54,474 bases of DNA from Pseudomonadota bacterium (GTDB lineage Bacteria > Pseudomonadota > Gammaproteobacteria > UBA9214), in contig JARFQV010000025.1 in the NCBI GenBank assembly GCA_029287615.1, positions 1 through 54,474 of the forward strand. Direction: 5' to 3'. A program made the position numbers and the translations under genes. Positions 1 through 8,555 of this stretch are shown one piece after another. The notes below the pieces were generated by a model. That model had not been told where the DNA came from, searched no databases, and was given only the letters and a program-made list of their open reading frames with translations. Positions within the stretch are counted from its first letter, which is position 1. Each line of letters begins with the position of its first letter.

Positions 1-1449
1 TTGCCCGGCCTGTTTACCTACCGTGGGTTTCACGATGTATTCAGGGACGAGTCTCTGTCCCTGATCACCGAAATCGGAAAAGAGGACTGGGTGCTGGGTA
101 AAAAGTCCGGAGAGCTGACAAAAGCTGATTCCGGAAAACTCCAGAAAAAACTTTTTACGCTTTACATTGATGATTATATCCGGTTCTGGCAGAACCTTCT
201 GGATGATCTGCAGATTGTTCGCTTCCATAATCACGGGGAAGCCAGGGAAGTGCTGGACCTGGTATCCGGCCCCTCATCCCCACTGAAAGACATGCTGCGA
301 TTCATAGACAGTAATACAACCCTGTACCAGATTCCCGAGGGGGGACAGGATCTGGCCAAGAAGGCAGCGGATGCCGGCTTGAGGAGGCATGGTCGTCTGA
401 GACGGCTCTTTGATGCGGCAGATGAAGTCGAAATCGATGTTGTCCCGGACATGCCGGGTATGCGTATAGACCGGACCTTCGAGCGACTGAACCAGTTGAG
501 CCGGAGCAAGGATGGCAGGCAGCCTCCCGTCAACAGCATCCTGGATCTGCTTTCAGAGTTGTCCGGCTATACCGGCACGATTGGGTCGGGTATAGGACAA
601 ACGAGTGAATTAGGGGTAATAACCGGCGGTAGCGGCAGTGACATCACCCGGCGCGTGCAAGTAGCCGCAAAGCGGCAGCCTGATCCGGTCAAGCGCTGGA
701 TGATGCAGCTGACATCCGGTGTCCAGTCCCGTGCCATTAGCGGTGCCAGAAAACAGCTGAACTCCCTGTGGCAGTCCAGGGTGTTGCCCTATTGCCAGGA
801 GATGCTGTCAGATCGTTATCCTTTTCAGAGCAACAGCAAGCAGGAAGTTACCCTGCACGATTTCGGTAAATTTTTTGGTGATGGCGGGGTGATGGACGAG
901 TTTTTCAAGAGCAATCTTGCCAGTATGGTGGATGCCTCATCACAGCAGTGGCGCTGGCGGACGACGGATGGCACTTCGGTAGGGCTTTCAAACAGTGTAT
1001 TACGTCAATTCCAGAGAGCCGATCGTATCAAGGAAACATTCTTTGAGAGTGGCGGACAGAAACCCTCCATCTCCTTTAGCCTGAAGCCCCTGTTCCTCGA
1101 TGAGCAAGTGAAACGTTTCATGCTCGATCTGGACGGTGAAAAGTTTGTCTATCGACACGAACCGCCCAGGGCGCAAGGTGGGAAATGGCCCGGATCAGGT
1201 ATCACCGGACAGGTGAGGGTAGTTTTCGAGACCTTCAGTGGAGCTCATGCCAGTCTTACGGAAGAAGGGCCCTGGGCCTGGTTCCGGATACTTGACCAGT
1301 CGCAGTTGAATATGGTGTCGGCGGACCGCATGCAGGCGACCTTCGAGGCGGGTTCCTATACGGCAAAATACGAAATTCGCGCAGGCAGTGTTGCCAATCC
1401 GTTTTATCTGGAGGATTTGCAAAAATTTCACTGTCCGGAGCGTCTGTAG
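1..1449 (+). CDS. tssM: Type VI secretion protein TssM (IcmF), C-terminal part
   Basis: TssM is the inner-membrane protein of the type VI secretion membrane complex (TssJ-TssL-TssM); its large C-terminal part lies in the periplasm and contacts the outer-membrane lipoprotein TssJ. The window starts inside the gene: 482 codons are present of a family usually about 1,100-1,200 residues, so the membrane segments and cytoplasmic domain are missing. The opening residues (PGLFTYRGFHDVF) match the periplasmic region that opens 'PGLFT..G', and the GPWAWFRILD motif near residue 424 is typical of the C-terminal beta domain. tagF and pppA follow closely, which supports the call. The first codon here is not a real start. 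Confidence 0.93.
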   Translation: MPGLFTYRGFHDVFRDESLSLITEIGKEDWVLGKKSGELTKADSGKLQKKLFTLYIDDYIRFWQNLLDDLQIVRFHNHGEAREVLDLVSGPSSPLKDMLRFIDSNTTLYQIPEGGQDLAKKAADAGLRRHGRLRRLFDAADEVEIDVVPDMPGMRIDRTFERLNQLSRSKDGRQPPVNSILDLLSELSGYTGTIGSGIGQTSELGVITGGSGSDITRRVQVAAKRQPDPVKRWMMQLTSGVQSRAISGARKQLNSLWQSRVLPYCQEMLSDRYPFQSNSKQEVTLHDFGKFFGDGGVMDEFFKSNLASMVDASSQQWRWRTTDGTSVGLSNSVLRQFQRADRIKETFFESGGQKPSISFSLKPLFLDEQVKRFMLDLDGEKFVYRHEPPRAQGGKWPGSGITGQVRVVFETFSGAHASLTEEGPWAWFRILDQSQLNMVSADRMQATFEAGSYTAKYEIRAGSVANPFYLEDLQKFHCPERL

Positions 1450-1465
1450 AGAAGAGCGTGATCCG

Positions 1466-2233
1466 ATGTCCGGTTTCTACGGAAAGCTTCCCCTGGTCGG
1501 AGATTTCGTCACCAGACGTTTGCCCAGTACATTCATTGATCCCTGGGACAGCTGGTTGCAGGCTGCAATAGCATGCAGTAAAGAGCAACTGGAAGAACAG
1601 TGGCTGGATGTTTACCTGGGCAGCCCGATCTGGCGTTTTGTCCTGTCTTCGGGTTTGTGTGGTGATGTTCCATGGGCGGGCGCCATTATGCCGAGCGTTG
1701 ACAGGGTGGGTCGCTATTTTCCGCTGACCGTGGCTGTCTCAACGGACAGGCAGAGTGAACCGTGCTTGCTGGCTGTTGATGCTATCGACTGGTTTCAAAG
1801 CGCCGAGTCCGCATTACTGGCTGTGCTGGAGGAAGAGATCAGTCTTGAGGAATTCGACCAGAAGGTTGATGCGCTGGGTTCAGTCGATTCCGAGGAAAAG
1901 GTTGTTGCCACTGTTGAGGGTGAACAATTATGCATTGATGCAAAGGATTCGCCAGTTTGGCGTGTTTCAATTTCTTCAGTAGTGGATGTCAAGGGTGTAT
2001 TTACCAGGTTGGCCCACGATTTTATGAGTGAATCATTATCCAGGTACAGTTTATGGTGGACGGATGGCTCTGATGATATGGAGCCTGGCTTTCTGGTCTT
2101 TAACGGGTTGCCACCAGTGAAATTCTATTCTTCGCTTCTTGGTGGCTCAGGAATGAGTAAGCCTGATGGAAGCAATCCTGATCGTTCCATCGATAAGCAG
2201 GCTGGGGCAGCGGAGGATGAACCGGACTCATGA
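1466..2233 (+). CDS. tagF: Type VI secretion-associated protein TagF
   Basis: TagF-family proteins are cytoplasmic post-translational repressors of type VI secretion, in P. aeruginosa acting alongside the threonine phosphorylation pathway. The N-terminus MSGFYGKLPLVGDF is the family hallmark ('GfyGKLPs.GDF'), followed by a conserved W-rich segment (residues ~20-80). The frame is open further upstream, but the ATG used here starts exactly at the family N-terminus, lies 17 bases after the tssM stop, and has a GAAGAG ribosome site. The stop codon overlaps the start of the next gene (ATGA), showing translational coupling. About 255 residues, normal for single-domain TagF; no PP2C fusion is present because the phosphatase is the next gene. 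Confidence 0.92.
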   Translation: MSGFYGKLPLVGDFVTRRLPSTFIDPWDSWLQAAIACSKEQLEEQWLDVYLGSPIWRFVLSSGLCGDVPWAGAIMPSVDRVGRYFPLTVAVSTDRQSEPCLLAVDAIDWFQSAESALLAVLEEEISLEEFDQKVDALGSVDSEEKVVATVEGEQLCIDAKDSPVWRVSISSVVDVKGVFTRLAHDFMSESLSRYSLWWTDGSDDMEPGFLVFNGLPPVKFYSSLLGGSGMSKPDGSNPDRSIDKQAGAAEDEPDS

Positions 2234-2967
2234 ATACATCAGCAGAATTCAGATGGACTTCATCATGCCTTACCCATCTGGGGTTGGTCAGGCAGGTCAA
2301 TGAGGATGCCTGTCTGGACCGGCCGGAGGCTGGTATTTGGGTAGTCGCGGATGGCATGGGGGGACATATGGCTGGTGACATAGCCAGCCGCATGATCGTC
2401 GATGCCCTGCGAGACGTTAATCCAGGTAGCAGGCTCAGCGAAATGGTGAACAATGTCGAAAGGCGTATCTTGAATGTTAACCATGATCTGATCAAAAAGG
2501 TGGAAGGAGAAGAGATCGGTAATATTATGGGTAGTACGGTTGTGGCGCTTGTCGCCAAGAAAGGCCACTGTGCCTGTATATGGGCCGGGGATAGCAGGAT
2601 GTACCGGTTTAGACGGGGAGAACTCGAGCAGCTTACCAGGGACCATAGCCGTGTGGAGGAATTAATCGAATCCGGCGATCTTTTACCGGAATTGGCAGAA
2701 TCCCACCCGGAAGCAAATATAATTACGCGGGCGGTAGGTGTTGACGAGTTACTGGTTCTTGATGTCGATGTTCTGGAGATACAGGATGGGGACCTGTTCT
2801 TGCTCTGCAGTGACGGTTTGTACAAGGAAGTTGAATATCCTGAAATCGAGAATCAGATGACAAACGGGAGTTGCGCGGAGATTTGCGCAAATCTGGTGCA
2901 GCTTGCACTGGACCGCGGTTGTCGTGACAACGTTACAATCGTGGCAACCCGGTTCGATCTGGTATAA
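2230..2967 (+). CDS. pppA: PP2C-type serine/threonine phosphatase of the T6SS cluster (PppA-like)
   Basis: A PP2C-family (PPM) metal-dependent phosphatase of 245 residues. The PP2C motifs appear in order: RQVNEDA near residue 21, VVADGMGGHMAGD near residue 38, GSTVVAL near 99, WAGDSRMYR near 118, LCSDGL near 192 and DNVTIV near 234, so the aspartates that bind Mn/Mg are in place. In T6SS loci such enzymes (PppA, Stp1) reverse phosphorylation by the PpkA-type kinase on the Fha scaffold and so switch secretion off. The four-base overlap with tagF supports this role over a general phosphatase. No kinase or FHA gene is visible in the window; they are expected upstream of it. Confidence 0.92.
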   Translation: MNTSAEFRWTSSCLTHLGLVRQVNEDACLDRPEAGIWVVADGMGGHMAGDIASRMIVDALRDVNPGSRLSEMVNNVERRILNVNHDLIKKVEGEEIGNIMGSTVVALVAKKGHCACIWAGDSRMYRFRRGELEQLTRDHSRVEELIESGDLLPELAESHPEANIITRAVGVDELLVLDVDVLEIQDGDLFLLCSDGLYKEVEYPEIENQMTNGSCAEICANLVQLALDRGCRDNVTIVATRFDLV

Positions 2968-3019
2968 AAACCATTACCAATCAATATAAGCGCTACGATC
3001 CGGTTCGCAGTGGTTTTTT
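2966..3019 (+). terminator. Probable terminator after the T6SS genes
   Basis: AAAAACCATT (2966-2975) can pair with AGTGGTTTTT (3009-3018), with one G-T pair, and the right arm ends in a run of six T. The loop is long (about 33 bases) but contains GCG/CGC that can pair inside it. The position just after the pppA stop fits transcription termination. The long loop lowers confidence. Confidence 0.4.
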
Positions 3020-3061
3020 CGTCTATAGTAAAATCAAGGTATTATGAAGAAGGGCCTGTCT

Positions 3062-3334
3062 ATGCCTCACAGCCCACATACAATCCTCTCAGAACTCTCG
3101 CGGGCCTACCTGGACGGTAGGGTGAACCGTGAATTTTACGTGGAGGAAAGAACCAGGGTGATTGATGAAATTACAGGCGATGCCGAGCTGGGCGATACGA
3201 TACGCATCGACAAGTCCTCACCTGCTAAAAGCATGGAACTTGCAGGGCGCTCAATGAATAATACCCTTCAGGTGTCTATCTGGCTTACTATCCTGATCCT
3301 GCTGACCCTGCTGGGATGGTACTACCTGGTCTAG
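3062..3334 (+). CDS. Small protein with a C-terminal membrane segment, unknown function
   Basis: About 90 residues. The N-terminal two thirds is polar and probably helical, with a SHOCT-like flavour in the stretch LSRAYLDGRVNREFY (short helices with G-x-I/V-x-x-E/F-type spacing). The last ~20 residues (SIWLTILILLTLLGWYYLV) form one membrane helix ending at the C-terminus, so it should be tail-anchored with the N-terminus in the cytoplasm. An ATG 18 bases upstream is possible, but the chosen ATG has the better ribosome site (AAGAAGGG, 7 bases away). It follows the T6SS genes but a terminator-like hairpin lies between, so membership of that cluster is uncertain. The TAG stop lies inside the CTAG end of the adjoining mini-element. 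Confidence 0.65.
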   Translation: MPHSPHTILSELSRAYLDGRVNREFYVEERTRVIDEITGDAELGDTIRIDKSSPAKSMELAGRSMNNTLQVSIWLTILILLTLLGWYYLV

Positions 3335-3494
3335 GGCCTGTTAACATGCGGATGCGTCGGGATGGGGCCATTTCTCCCCATGACCGCGTTGCACTTTCGC
3401 TGATGTACGGCAAGTACACCACGCTCAGTGCGCCTTGTCCTGCAAAAAAATGGCTGCCGTCGATGGATATCCGCATCGTGTTAACAGGCCCTAG
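3331..3494. mobile_element. MITE-like element with CTAG and GGCCTGTTAACA inverted ends
   Basis: A 164-base segment bounded by CTAGGGCCTGTTAACA on the left and its exact reverse complement on the right; the matches continue imperfectly inward (left ATGCGGATGCG, right ATCCGCATCG). There is no transposase. The interior has a second small hairpin (ATGGGG...CCCCAT). CTAG is its own complement, so it could be either the outermost part of the inverted repeat or a 4-base target duplication, as made by IS5-type elements. A second, shorter copy lies at 46938-47012. It fills the gap between two convergent genes and its outer CTAG carries the TAG stop codon of each. Confidence 0.75.
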
Positions 3495-4159
3495 CCCATC
3501 TGCTTTTCCCGGATCTCATCCAGAGTCTTGCAGTCAATGCACAGGGTTGCGGTGGGGCGTGCCTCCAGACGTCTGATGCCGATCTCGATTCCGCAGGATT
3601 CACAGTAGCCGTACTCGTCATTGTCGAGGTTGTGTAGCGCCTCGTCGATTTTCTTGATGAGCTTCCGCTCACGATCCCGTGTCCTCAACTCCATGCTGAA
3701 TTCAGACTCCTGGGTGGCACGGTCATTCGGGTCTGGAAAATTGGCTGCATCATCCTGCATATGATGAACCGTACGGTCGACCTCCTCCATCAGTTCCTGT
3801 TTCCAGGTCTCCAGAATATTCCGGAAGTGCTTGATCTGTTCCTCACCCATGTAGTCTTCGCCCTTTTTCTCCTTGTAGGGAGCAATACCCGGTACCGGGC
3901 CGACCTGACTGGCGGGGCGTTTGGATGTTCCTGCCGGTTTCTTCTTGGACGAAACCAGTCTGAGACTGGATTTATCGTTAGTCGATTTATCGGCGGCTGG
4001 CTTACTGGTGGTGGTTTTACGGGCAGCAGGCTTTTTCGCTGCCGTTGTTTTCTTGCTGGCAGCCTTTTTCGCCGGGGCTTTTTTCACCGCAGGCTTCTTG
4101 GCCGTGCCCTTGCCGCCGGCAGCCGATTTGGTTGGCGCTGATTTCTTCTTTGCAGCCAT
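3491..4159 (-). CDS. dksA: RNA polymerase-binding transcription factor DksA, with basic N-terminal tail
   Basis: DksA binds the RNA polymerase secondary channel and, with ppGpp, controls rRNA and amino-acid promoters. The C-terminal ~140 residues are a full DksA: coiled-coil, the tip motif DPNDRATQE (the two aspartates essential for function), and a zinc finger CESC...CIDC with 17 residues between the cysteine pairs. Ahead of it are about 80 residues very rich in Lys, Ala, Pro and Thr, like histone H1-type tails; such extensions occur in some gammaproteobacterial DksA proteins. The ATG is chosen because AGGAGA lies 9 bases upstream and it begins MAAKKKSAP; the frame is open 17 codons further up. 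The stop codon is supplied by the mini-element at its 3' end. Confidence 0.93.
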   Translation of the reverse strand: MAAKKKSAPTKSAAGGKGTAKKPAVKKAPAKKAASKKTTAAKKPAARKTTTSKPAADKSTNDKSSLRLVSSKKKPAGTSKRPASQVGPVPGIAPYKEKKGEDYMGEEQIKHFRNILETWKQELMEEVDRTVHHMQDDAANFPDPNDRATQESEFSMELRTRDRERKLIKKIDEALHNLDNDEYGYCESCGIEIGIRRLEARPTATLCIDCKTLDEIREKQMG

Positions 4160-4397
4160 TAAAGCATTCTCCTGAAGCCCTCGTTTATTCGGGGCCGATT
4201 TTAATACCACAACAGTCGGTTATTGGCAATTCCGATGTGTTTGATGCATCCTCTGCATTTCACCGGACTAGTCGGCTAGTTTCCTGCCACAAGCCTGGAC
4301 AGTCAAGCCCATCCTCCGGTACTGCCGATTTGATCTAGGCTGTCGATACAGCAATCAAGCCGGATTTTTCATTAACGAGCCTGGAAAATTATACTGG

Positions 4398-5216
4398 ATG
4401 ATGAACGAGTTATCTGCATTGCTCCTGGATGTTGACGGAACCATCGCCGACACCGAAGAACTACACAGGCAGGCCTTCAATTCCGCCTTCACCGAATTCG
4501 GTCTTGACTGGAACTGGTCCAGGGATCTCTATACCGAATTACTGTCCGTTACCGGTGGCAAGGAGCGGATTCGTCACTACATCGACTGCTATCTTCCCGA
4601 CTTTACCCCGCCGGATGATCTGCCAGAATTCATCGCCCGGATGCACGAGTTGAAAACGGTTTTTTACATCCAGACGGTTGAGCAGGGCAGGGCACCCTTG
4701 CGACCCGGGGTAGAACGCCTGATCTGTGAAGCGAGGGCTGCCGGATTACGACTTGCGATCGCCACCACCACATCCCCGGAAAATGTACAGGCGTTACTGG
4801 GGTGCAGTTTCAGAAAGGCTTCAGTCTCCTGGTTTGACGTGATCGCAGCCGGTAACGCAGTCAAGGCGAAAAAACCGGCTCCGGATATCTACCGCCTTGC
4901 CCTGGCTGAGTTGGGGCTTCCGCCGCAGTCCTGTCTTGCTATCGAGGATTCTGTCAACGGTTTGCGGGCCGCAAGCGATTCGGGCATCAGGACCCTGATT
5001 ACCGTCAATCACTATACCCGGCATGAAAATTTCGAGGGTGCGGTCCTGGTACTGGATCAACTGGGCGATCCGGGAAATCCCTTCGAGGTCATCCAGGGCG
5101 ATGCCCGGGGATGGAAGTATGTTGACGTGGCCCTGCTGAAGAGACTGCATGAACGTACCCGGGGGCCGGTTCATACGGATCAACCACCGGACATCCCGGA
5201 GAGGGAACCATCCTGA
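4398..5216 (+). CDS. HAD-family phosphatase, CbbY/GpH-like
   Basis: A HAD superfamily hydrolase (subfamily IA) of 272 residues. Motif I is LLLDVDGTIADTE (nucleophile Asp11, acid/base Asp13), motif II falls in AIATTTSPENV (~residue 118), the motif III lysine in KAKKPAPDIY (~158) and motif IV in AIEDSVNGLRAA (~182). The long helical cap after motif I, beginning TEELHRQAFNSAF, is that of CbbY proteins, which in autotrophs remove xylulose-1,5-bisphosphate, a Rubisco inhibitor. Beta-phosphoglucomutase-like or other sugar-phosphate activity is also possible, and no Rubisco gene is in the window. The stop overlaps the next gene by one base (TGATG), so the two are translated together. Confidence 0.8.
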   Translation: MMNELSALLLDVDGTIADTEELHRQAFNSAFTEFGLDWNWSRDLYTELLSVTGGKERIRHYIDCYLPDFTPPDDLPEFIARMHELKTVFYIQTVEQGRAPLRPGVERLICEARAAGLRLAIATTTSPENVQALLGCSFRKASVSWFDVIAAGNAVKAKKPAPDIYRLALAELGLPPQSCLAIEDSVNGLRAASDSGIRTLITVNHYTRHENFEGAVLVLDQLGDPGNPFEVIQGDARGWKYVDVALLKRLHERTRGPVHTDQPPDIPEREPS

Positions 5217-6385
5217 TGACCAGGGCCCGTCGCATGGCGGATATCGAGCCATTTCATGTCATGGCCCTGCTTGCCCGGGCCCGTGAACTGGAGGCTCGTG
5301 GAATGTCGATCATTCATATGGAGATAGGCGAACCGGATTTTATCAGCCCCGGCCCCGTTATCGAGGCGGGTCATGAGGCCCTGCGTGCGGGAGCGATGCA
5401 CTATACGCCGGCAAGCGGGCTACCCCGGTTGCGCGAGGCAATTTCCGGTTTCTATCGCGATCGATACGGTGTGCAGGTCGATGCGGGGCGCATTATCGTT
5501 ACACCCGGTGCCTCGGCAGCCCTGCAGCTGGTCATGGCGGTACTGGTGGATCCCGGCAGACAGGTCCTGATGGCCGATCCGGGTTACCCCTGTAACCGGA
5601 ATTTTGTCCGACTGGTGGAGGGTATTCCCGTCGGTATCCCGGTTGATGCTACAAGCAGTTACCAGATTACCCCGGCACAAGCGCGGGACTACTGGACAGA
5701 TGAGGTCGTTGCCATGATCGTGGCTTCGCCATCCAATCCTACCGGGACGCTGCTGGATTCCAGGCAGCTGGCAGCCCTGTACACCGTGGCCAATGAACAT
5801 GCCGGGCATTTGATTGTGGATGAAATCTATCATGGTCTGACCTATGGGGTTGCTGCACATAGCGCTCTGGAGGTATCCAGCCGGATATTTGTCATCAACA
5901 GTTTTTCCAAGTATTTCGGTATGACCGGCTGGCGGCTGGGGTGGGTGGTGGCGCCGGAAGATTTTGTCGAGGATCTGGATAAACTGGCGCAAAATCTTTT
6001 TTTGTCCGCACCCACCCTTTCACAGCATGCGGCACTGGCCGCCTTTCATCCCGATACCCTGTCTATACTCGAGGAGCGCCGCGATGAATTCCGGGCACGG
6101 CGGGATTTCCTGCTACCGGCCCTGAGAGAGACTGGTTTCCGCATTCCCGTCACTCCCCAGGGGGCGTTTTATCTCTATGCAGACTGCAGTCGTTTCACCG
6201 GGGACAGTTACCGGTTCGCCCTGAACCTGCTGGAGGACGCCGGTGTGGCAATCACACCGGGAATCGATTTCGGTAGCAACAGGCCGGAAAGCCACGTGCG
6301 TTTTGCCTACACCACCTCCATGGAAAATCTCCGGGAAGGGGTCAACCGGCTGCGTAGATGTATCGACCCGGTCAGGACCTGTTGA
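5216..6385 (+). CDS. Pyridoxal-phosphate aminotransferase, class I (aspartate-type fold)
   Basis: 389 residues, normal for fold-type I aminotransferases. Visible motifs are the substrate loop MEIGEPDF (~residue 35), the PLP phosphate-binding PGASAALQLV (~97), SPSNPTGT (~171), the Asp-Ile-Tyr of IVDEIYHGL (~201) that contacts the pyridine ring, and the catalytic lysine in NSFSKYFGMTGWRLGW (~230). The C-terminal arginine that binds the substrate carboxylate is probably in ESHVRFAY (~360). Class I enzymes of this group transaminate aspartate, alanine or aromatic acids; the substrate cannot be read from the sequence. It is coupled to the CbbY-like gene by a TGATG overlap, which is an unusual pairing without an obvious shared pathway. 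Confidence 0.85.
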   Translation: MTRARRMADIEPFHVMALLARARELEARGMSIIHMEIGEPDFISPGPVIEAGHEALRAGAMHYTPASGLPRLREAISGFYRDRYGVQVDAGRIIVTPGASAALQLVMAVLVDPGRQVLMADPGYPCNRNFVRLVEGIPVGIPVDATSSYQITPAQARDYWTDEVVAMIVASPSNPTGTLLDSRQLAALYTVANEHAGHLIVDEIYHGLTYGVAAHSALEVSSRIFVINSFSKYFGMTGWRLGWVVAPEDFVEDLDKLAQNLFLSAPTLSQHAALAAFHPDTLSILEERRDEFRARRDFLLPALRETGFRIPVTPQGAFYLYADCSRFTGDSYRFALNLLEDAGVAITPGIDFGSNRPESHVRFAYTTSMENLREGVNRLRRCIDPVRTC

Positions 6386-6395
6386 TTACTGCGTT

Positions 6396-7172
6396 TCACG
6401 TCGGTGTGACATTCGGGCTGGCGATTTCCTCTTTGCCTTGCTGCGGCAATTGCCATTCCCGGACCCACATGGCGGTAGCGCCGGCAACGGCAACGGGCAT
6501 GGCGATGAAATTGAGGATTGGTATCATCGTCAGTAGCAGGGCGCCACTGCCGAATCCGAGCGCCAGCATGCGTTTTTTCCGCAACAGCTTGCGCTGCCTG
6601 GCGAACAGGAGGCCATGATTACCCATTGGATAATCGGCATATTCAATGGACATCATCCAGGCACTGAACAGAAACCATAGAAACGGCGCGGCCAGTGAAA
6701 CGGGCGGAATGAAAAAAGCGATCCCGAAGGGAATGGCCCAGAGTATGAAATAGAGCAGCTTGCGCACTTCGGACCACAGGGCCGGCAGCAGGTCTTTGAG
6801 CAGGTCCTGCCACCCCCCCACATTATCTGTGTTGTGGACGTTCAGGTGTTGTTCCACTGCCTCGGCCAGTAATCCGTTGAAGGGTGCTCCGATCAGATTG
6901 GCCACGATGGAAAAACCATAGAAGATAATCAGCAGACCGGTTATGGCGAACAGCGGCCAGAGCACATATCGAAGCCAGTTCAGCCAGTCGGGAAGATAAC
7001 CGAGCAGAAATTTGATCAGCATGTCGATCCAGTCCGATGCCAGCAGGATGACACTGCCGAAGATCAGGCTGCTGATCAATACGGGGACGGCTGCATAGCG
7101 GCGCAGACCGGGTTGGCGGATCAGTCGCATGCCCTCCAGGAGATAACGTGCGCCCTTGACGAGCTCTTTCAT
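6396..7172 (-). CDS. cysZ: CysZ-family (EI24) membrane protein
   Basis: A 258-residue inner-membrane protein with about four hydrophobic regions (roughly residues 28-50, 68-95, 138-170 and 205-228). The opening MKELVKGARYLLEGMRLI and the segment GFSIVANLIGAPFNGLLAE are typical of CysZ/EI24 proteins. In E. coli CysZ mediates sulfate entry for cysteine synthesis. The start overlaps the stop of the FGGY kinase gene (ATGA). No other cys genes are nearby, so the link to sulfate rests only on the family. Confidence 0.88.
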   Translation of the reverse strand: MKELVKGARYLLEGMRLIRQPGLRRYAAVPVLISSLIFGSVILLASDWIDMLIKFLLGYLPDWLNWLRYVLWPLFAITGLLIIFYGFSIVANLIGAPFNGLLAEAVEQHLNVHNTDNVGGWQDLLKDLLPALWSEVRKLLYFILWAIPFGIAFFIPPVSLAAPFLWFLFSAWMMSIEYADYPMGNHGLLFARQRKLLRKKRMLALGFGSGALLLTMIPILNFIAMPVAVAGATAMWVREWQLPQQGKEEIASPNVTPT

Positions 7173-8461
7173 GATTTTGGTCCTCTGTCTTCTCGTATAC
7201 CCTTCAGGGCCAGTCTCGCGGACCCGCAGGCAGCATCCGGATATGCCGGCCTAAGCAGGGGTATTCCGAGGCGTTGCTTGCGAATTTCTGACCAGGCCGG
7301 ATTAGCTGCACCACCGCCCATGGTGTACACCGCTTCGGGATAGGGCGCGCCGAGTGATTCCAGTAAGCGGTAACCGCGAAGCTCGATCCCTGCCATACCC
7401 TCCAGGATTGCCTGCAGAAAAACACTGCGCTCTGCCGGGCGTGGGTGGAGTCGCGGTTCCAGTTCAGGATCGTTGACGGGAAACCGCTCTCCCCTGGCTG
7501 GTAGTGGATAGTAATCCAGGCCGGTCGCACACCGGGGATCCAGCTGCTGCGTCAACTCATCCAGTTCGCCGGTACTGAAATACTGCAGCAAAACTGCTCC
7601 CCCCGTATTGGAGGCGCCGCCAGTCAGCCAGTGGTCACCAAGGCGGTGACTGTAGATGCCGTATTGTGGAGCAAAGACCGGCCGGGTGGAAAGCACTTTC
7701 AGAACCATGGTGCTACCCAGCGATGTAACGGCCTCGCCGGGATGCGCATCGGTCGCAATGATGGCGGCAGTACTGTCGGTTGTGCCGGCAATGATTCTTG
7801 TGCCGGTGGAAAACTGCCATTTTTCTGCCAGCGATGGCTCGATGGTACCCGCATCGGTGCCCGGGGGAAGGACGGTCGGCAGGAGAGCCGATTCAATGCC
7901 CAGGCTTTGCAACCAGTCCGGCCAGCATCGACCGACCGGGTCAAAACCCAGCTTGAGGGCATTGTTTTCGTCGCTGAGCCCGTAACGGCCGGTGAGTGTC
8001 CCCAGCACCCAGTCTGCCTGATGCAGGGCATGGCAGGCCCGTTTCGCGTTCCTGCCTTTGAGCAGGACCATCAACTTCGCCAGGCTCGAACTCGGACCAT
8101 GCGCACCACTCTCCGCGGGGGCGACAGCGGCAATACGCCTCGCCTCGTTCACCGCACGGGTGTCGTTATACATCAGGGCCGGGCCAAGTGGACTACCCTT
8201 TGCGGTGCACAGGAGCAGCGTGGACGAGGTGGCATCGACCGCGATCGACATCACTTCGCGAAGCGTTACCCGCTCCCGCAACTGTGCCAGCACGTTCTCG
8301 ACAGCCTTCCACCAGTGACGGCTGTCCTGTTCCACCTGCGGGCCGTTGCGCAGTGGGGCGGGCAATCGGGCCGCAGCCCGGGCCAGTACTCTGCCCCGTG
8401 TGTCGAGCACACAGGCACGGCAACCCGAGGTTCCGATATCGATGCCGAGAACAGACTTCAA
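7169..8461 (-). CDS. FGGY-family carbohydrate kinase (xylulokinase/ribulokinase-like)
   Basis: A sugar kinase of 430 residues, somewhat short for the family (~480-500). The N-terminal ATPase-fold motif is GIDIGTSGCRACVLD; the middle has AGTTDSTAAII and SLGSTMVLK; the C-terminal adenosine motif is MGGGAANPAWSEIR, followed by PDAACGSARLA. This pattern resembles D-xylulose and D-ribulose kinases, but the substrate is not certain. The only start that keeps the ATPase strand is TTG; an in-frame stop lies five codons upstream and no clear ribosome site is present. The region just upstream is strikingly A+T rich. The stop overlaps cysZ. queF lies upstream on the same strand. Confidence 0.82.
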   Translation of the reverse strand: MKSVLGIDIGTSGCRACVLDTRGRVLARAAARLPAPLRNGPQVEQDSRHWWKAVENVLAQLRERVTLREVMSIAVDATSSTLLLCTAKGSPLGPALMYNDTRAVNEARRIAAVAPAESGAHGPSSSLAKLMVLLKGRNAKRACHALHQADWVLGTLTGRYGLSDENNALKLGFDPVGRCWPDWLQSLGIESALLPTVLPPGTDAGTIEPSLAEKWQFSTGTRIIAGTTDSTAAIIATDAHPGEAVTSLGSTMVLKVLSTRPVFAPQYGIYSHRLGDHWLTGGASNTGGAVLLQYFSTGELDELTQQLDPRCATGLDYYPLPARGERFPVNDPELEPRLHPRPAERSVFLQAILEGMAGIELRGYRLLESLGAPYPEAVYTMGGGAANPAWSEIRKQRLGIPLLRPAYPDAACGSARLALKGIREDRGPKS

Positions 8462-8555
8462 GCTAAGGGTCGGTTAGATAATATTTAGATATAAATTATA
8501 TTATTGCAGTAATAAGTAGATCTTAATGCTGGGGCTGGTGGTCGCTCTGCTTGCC

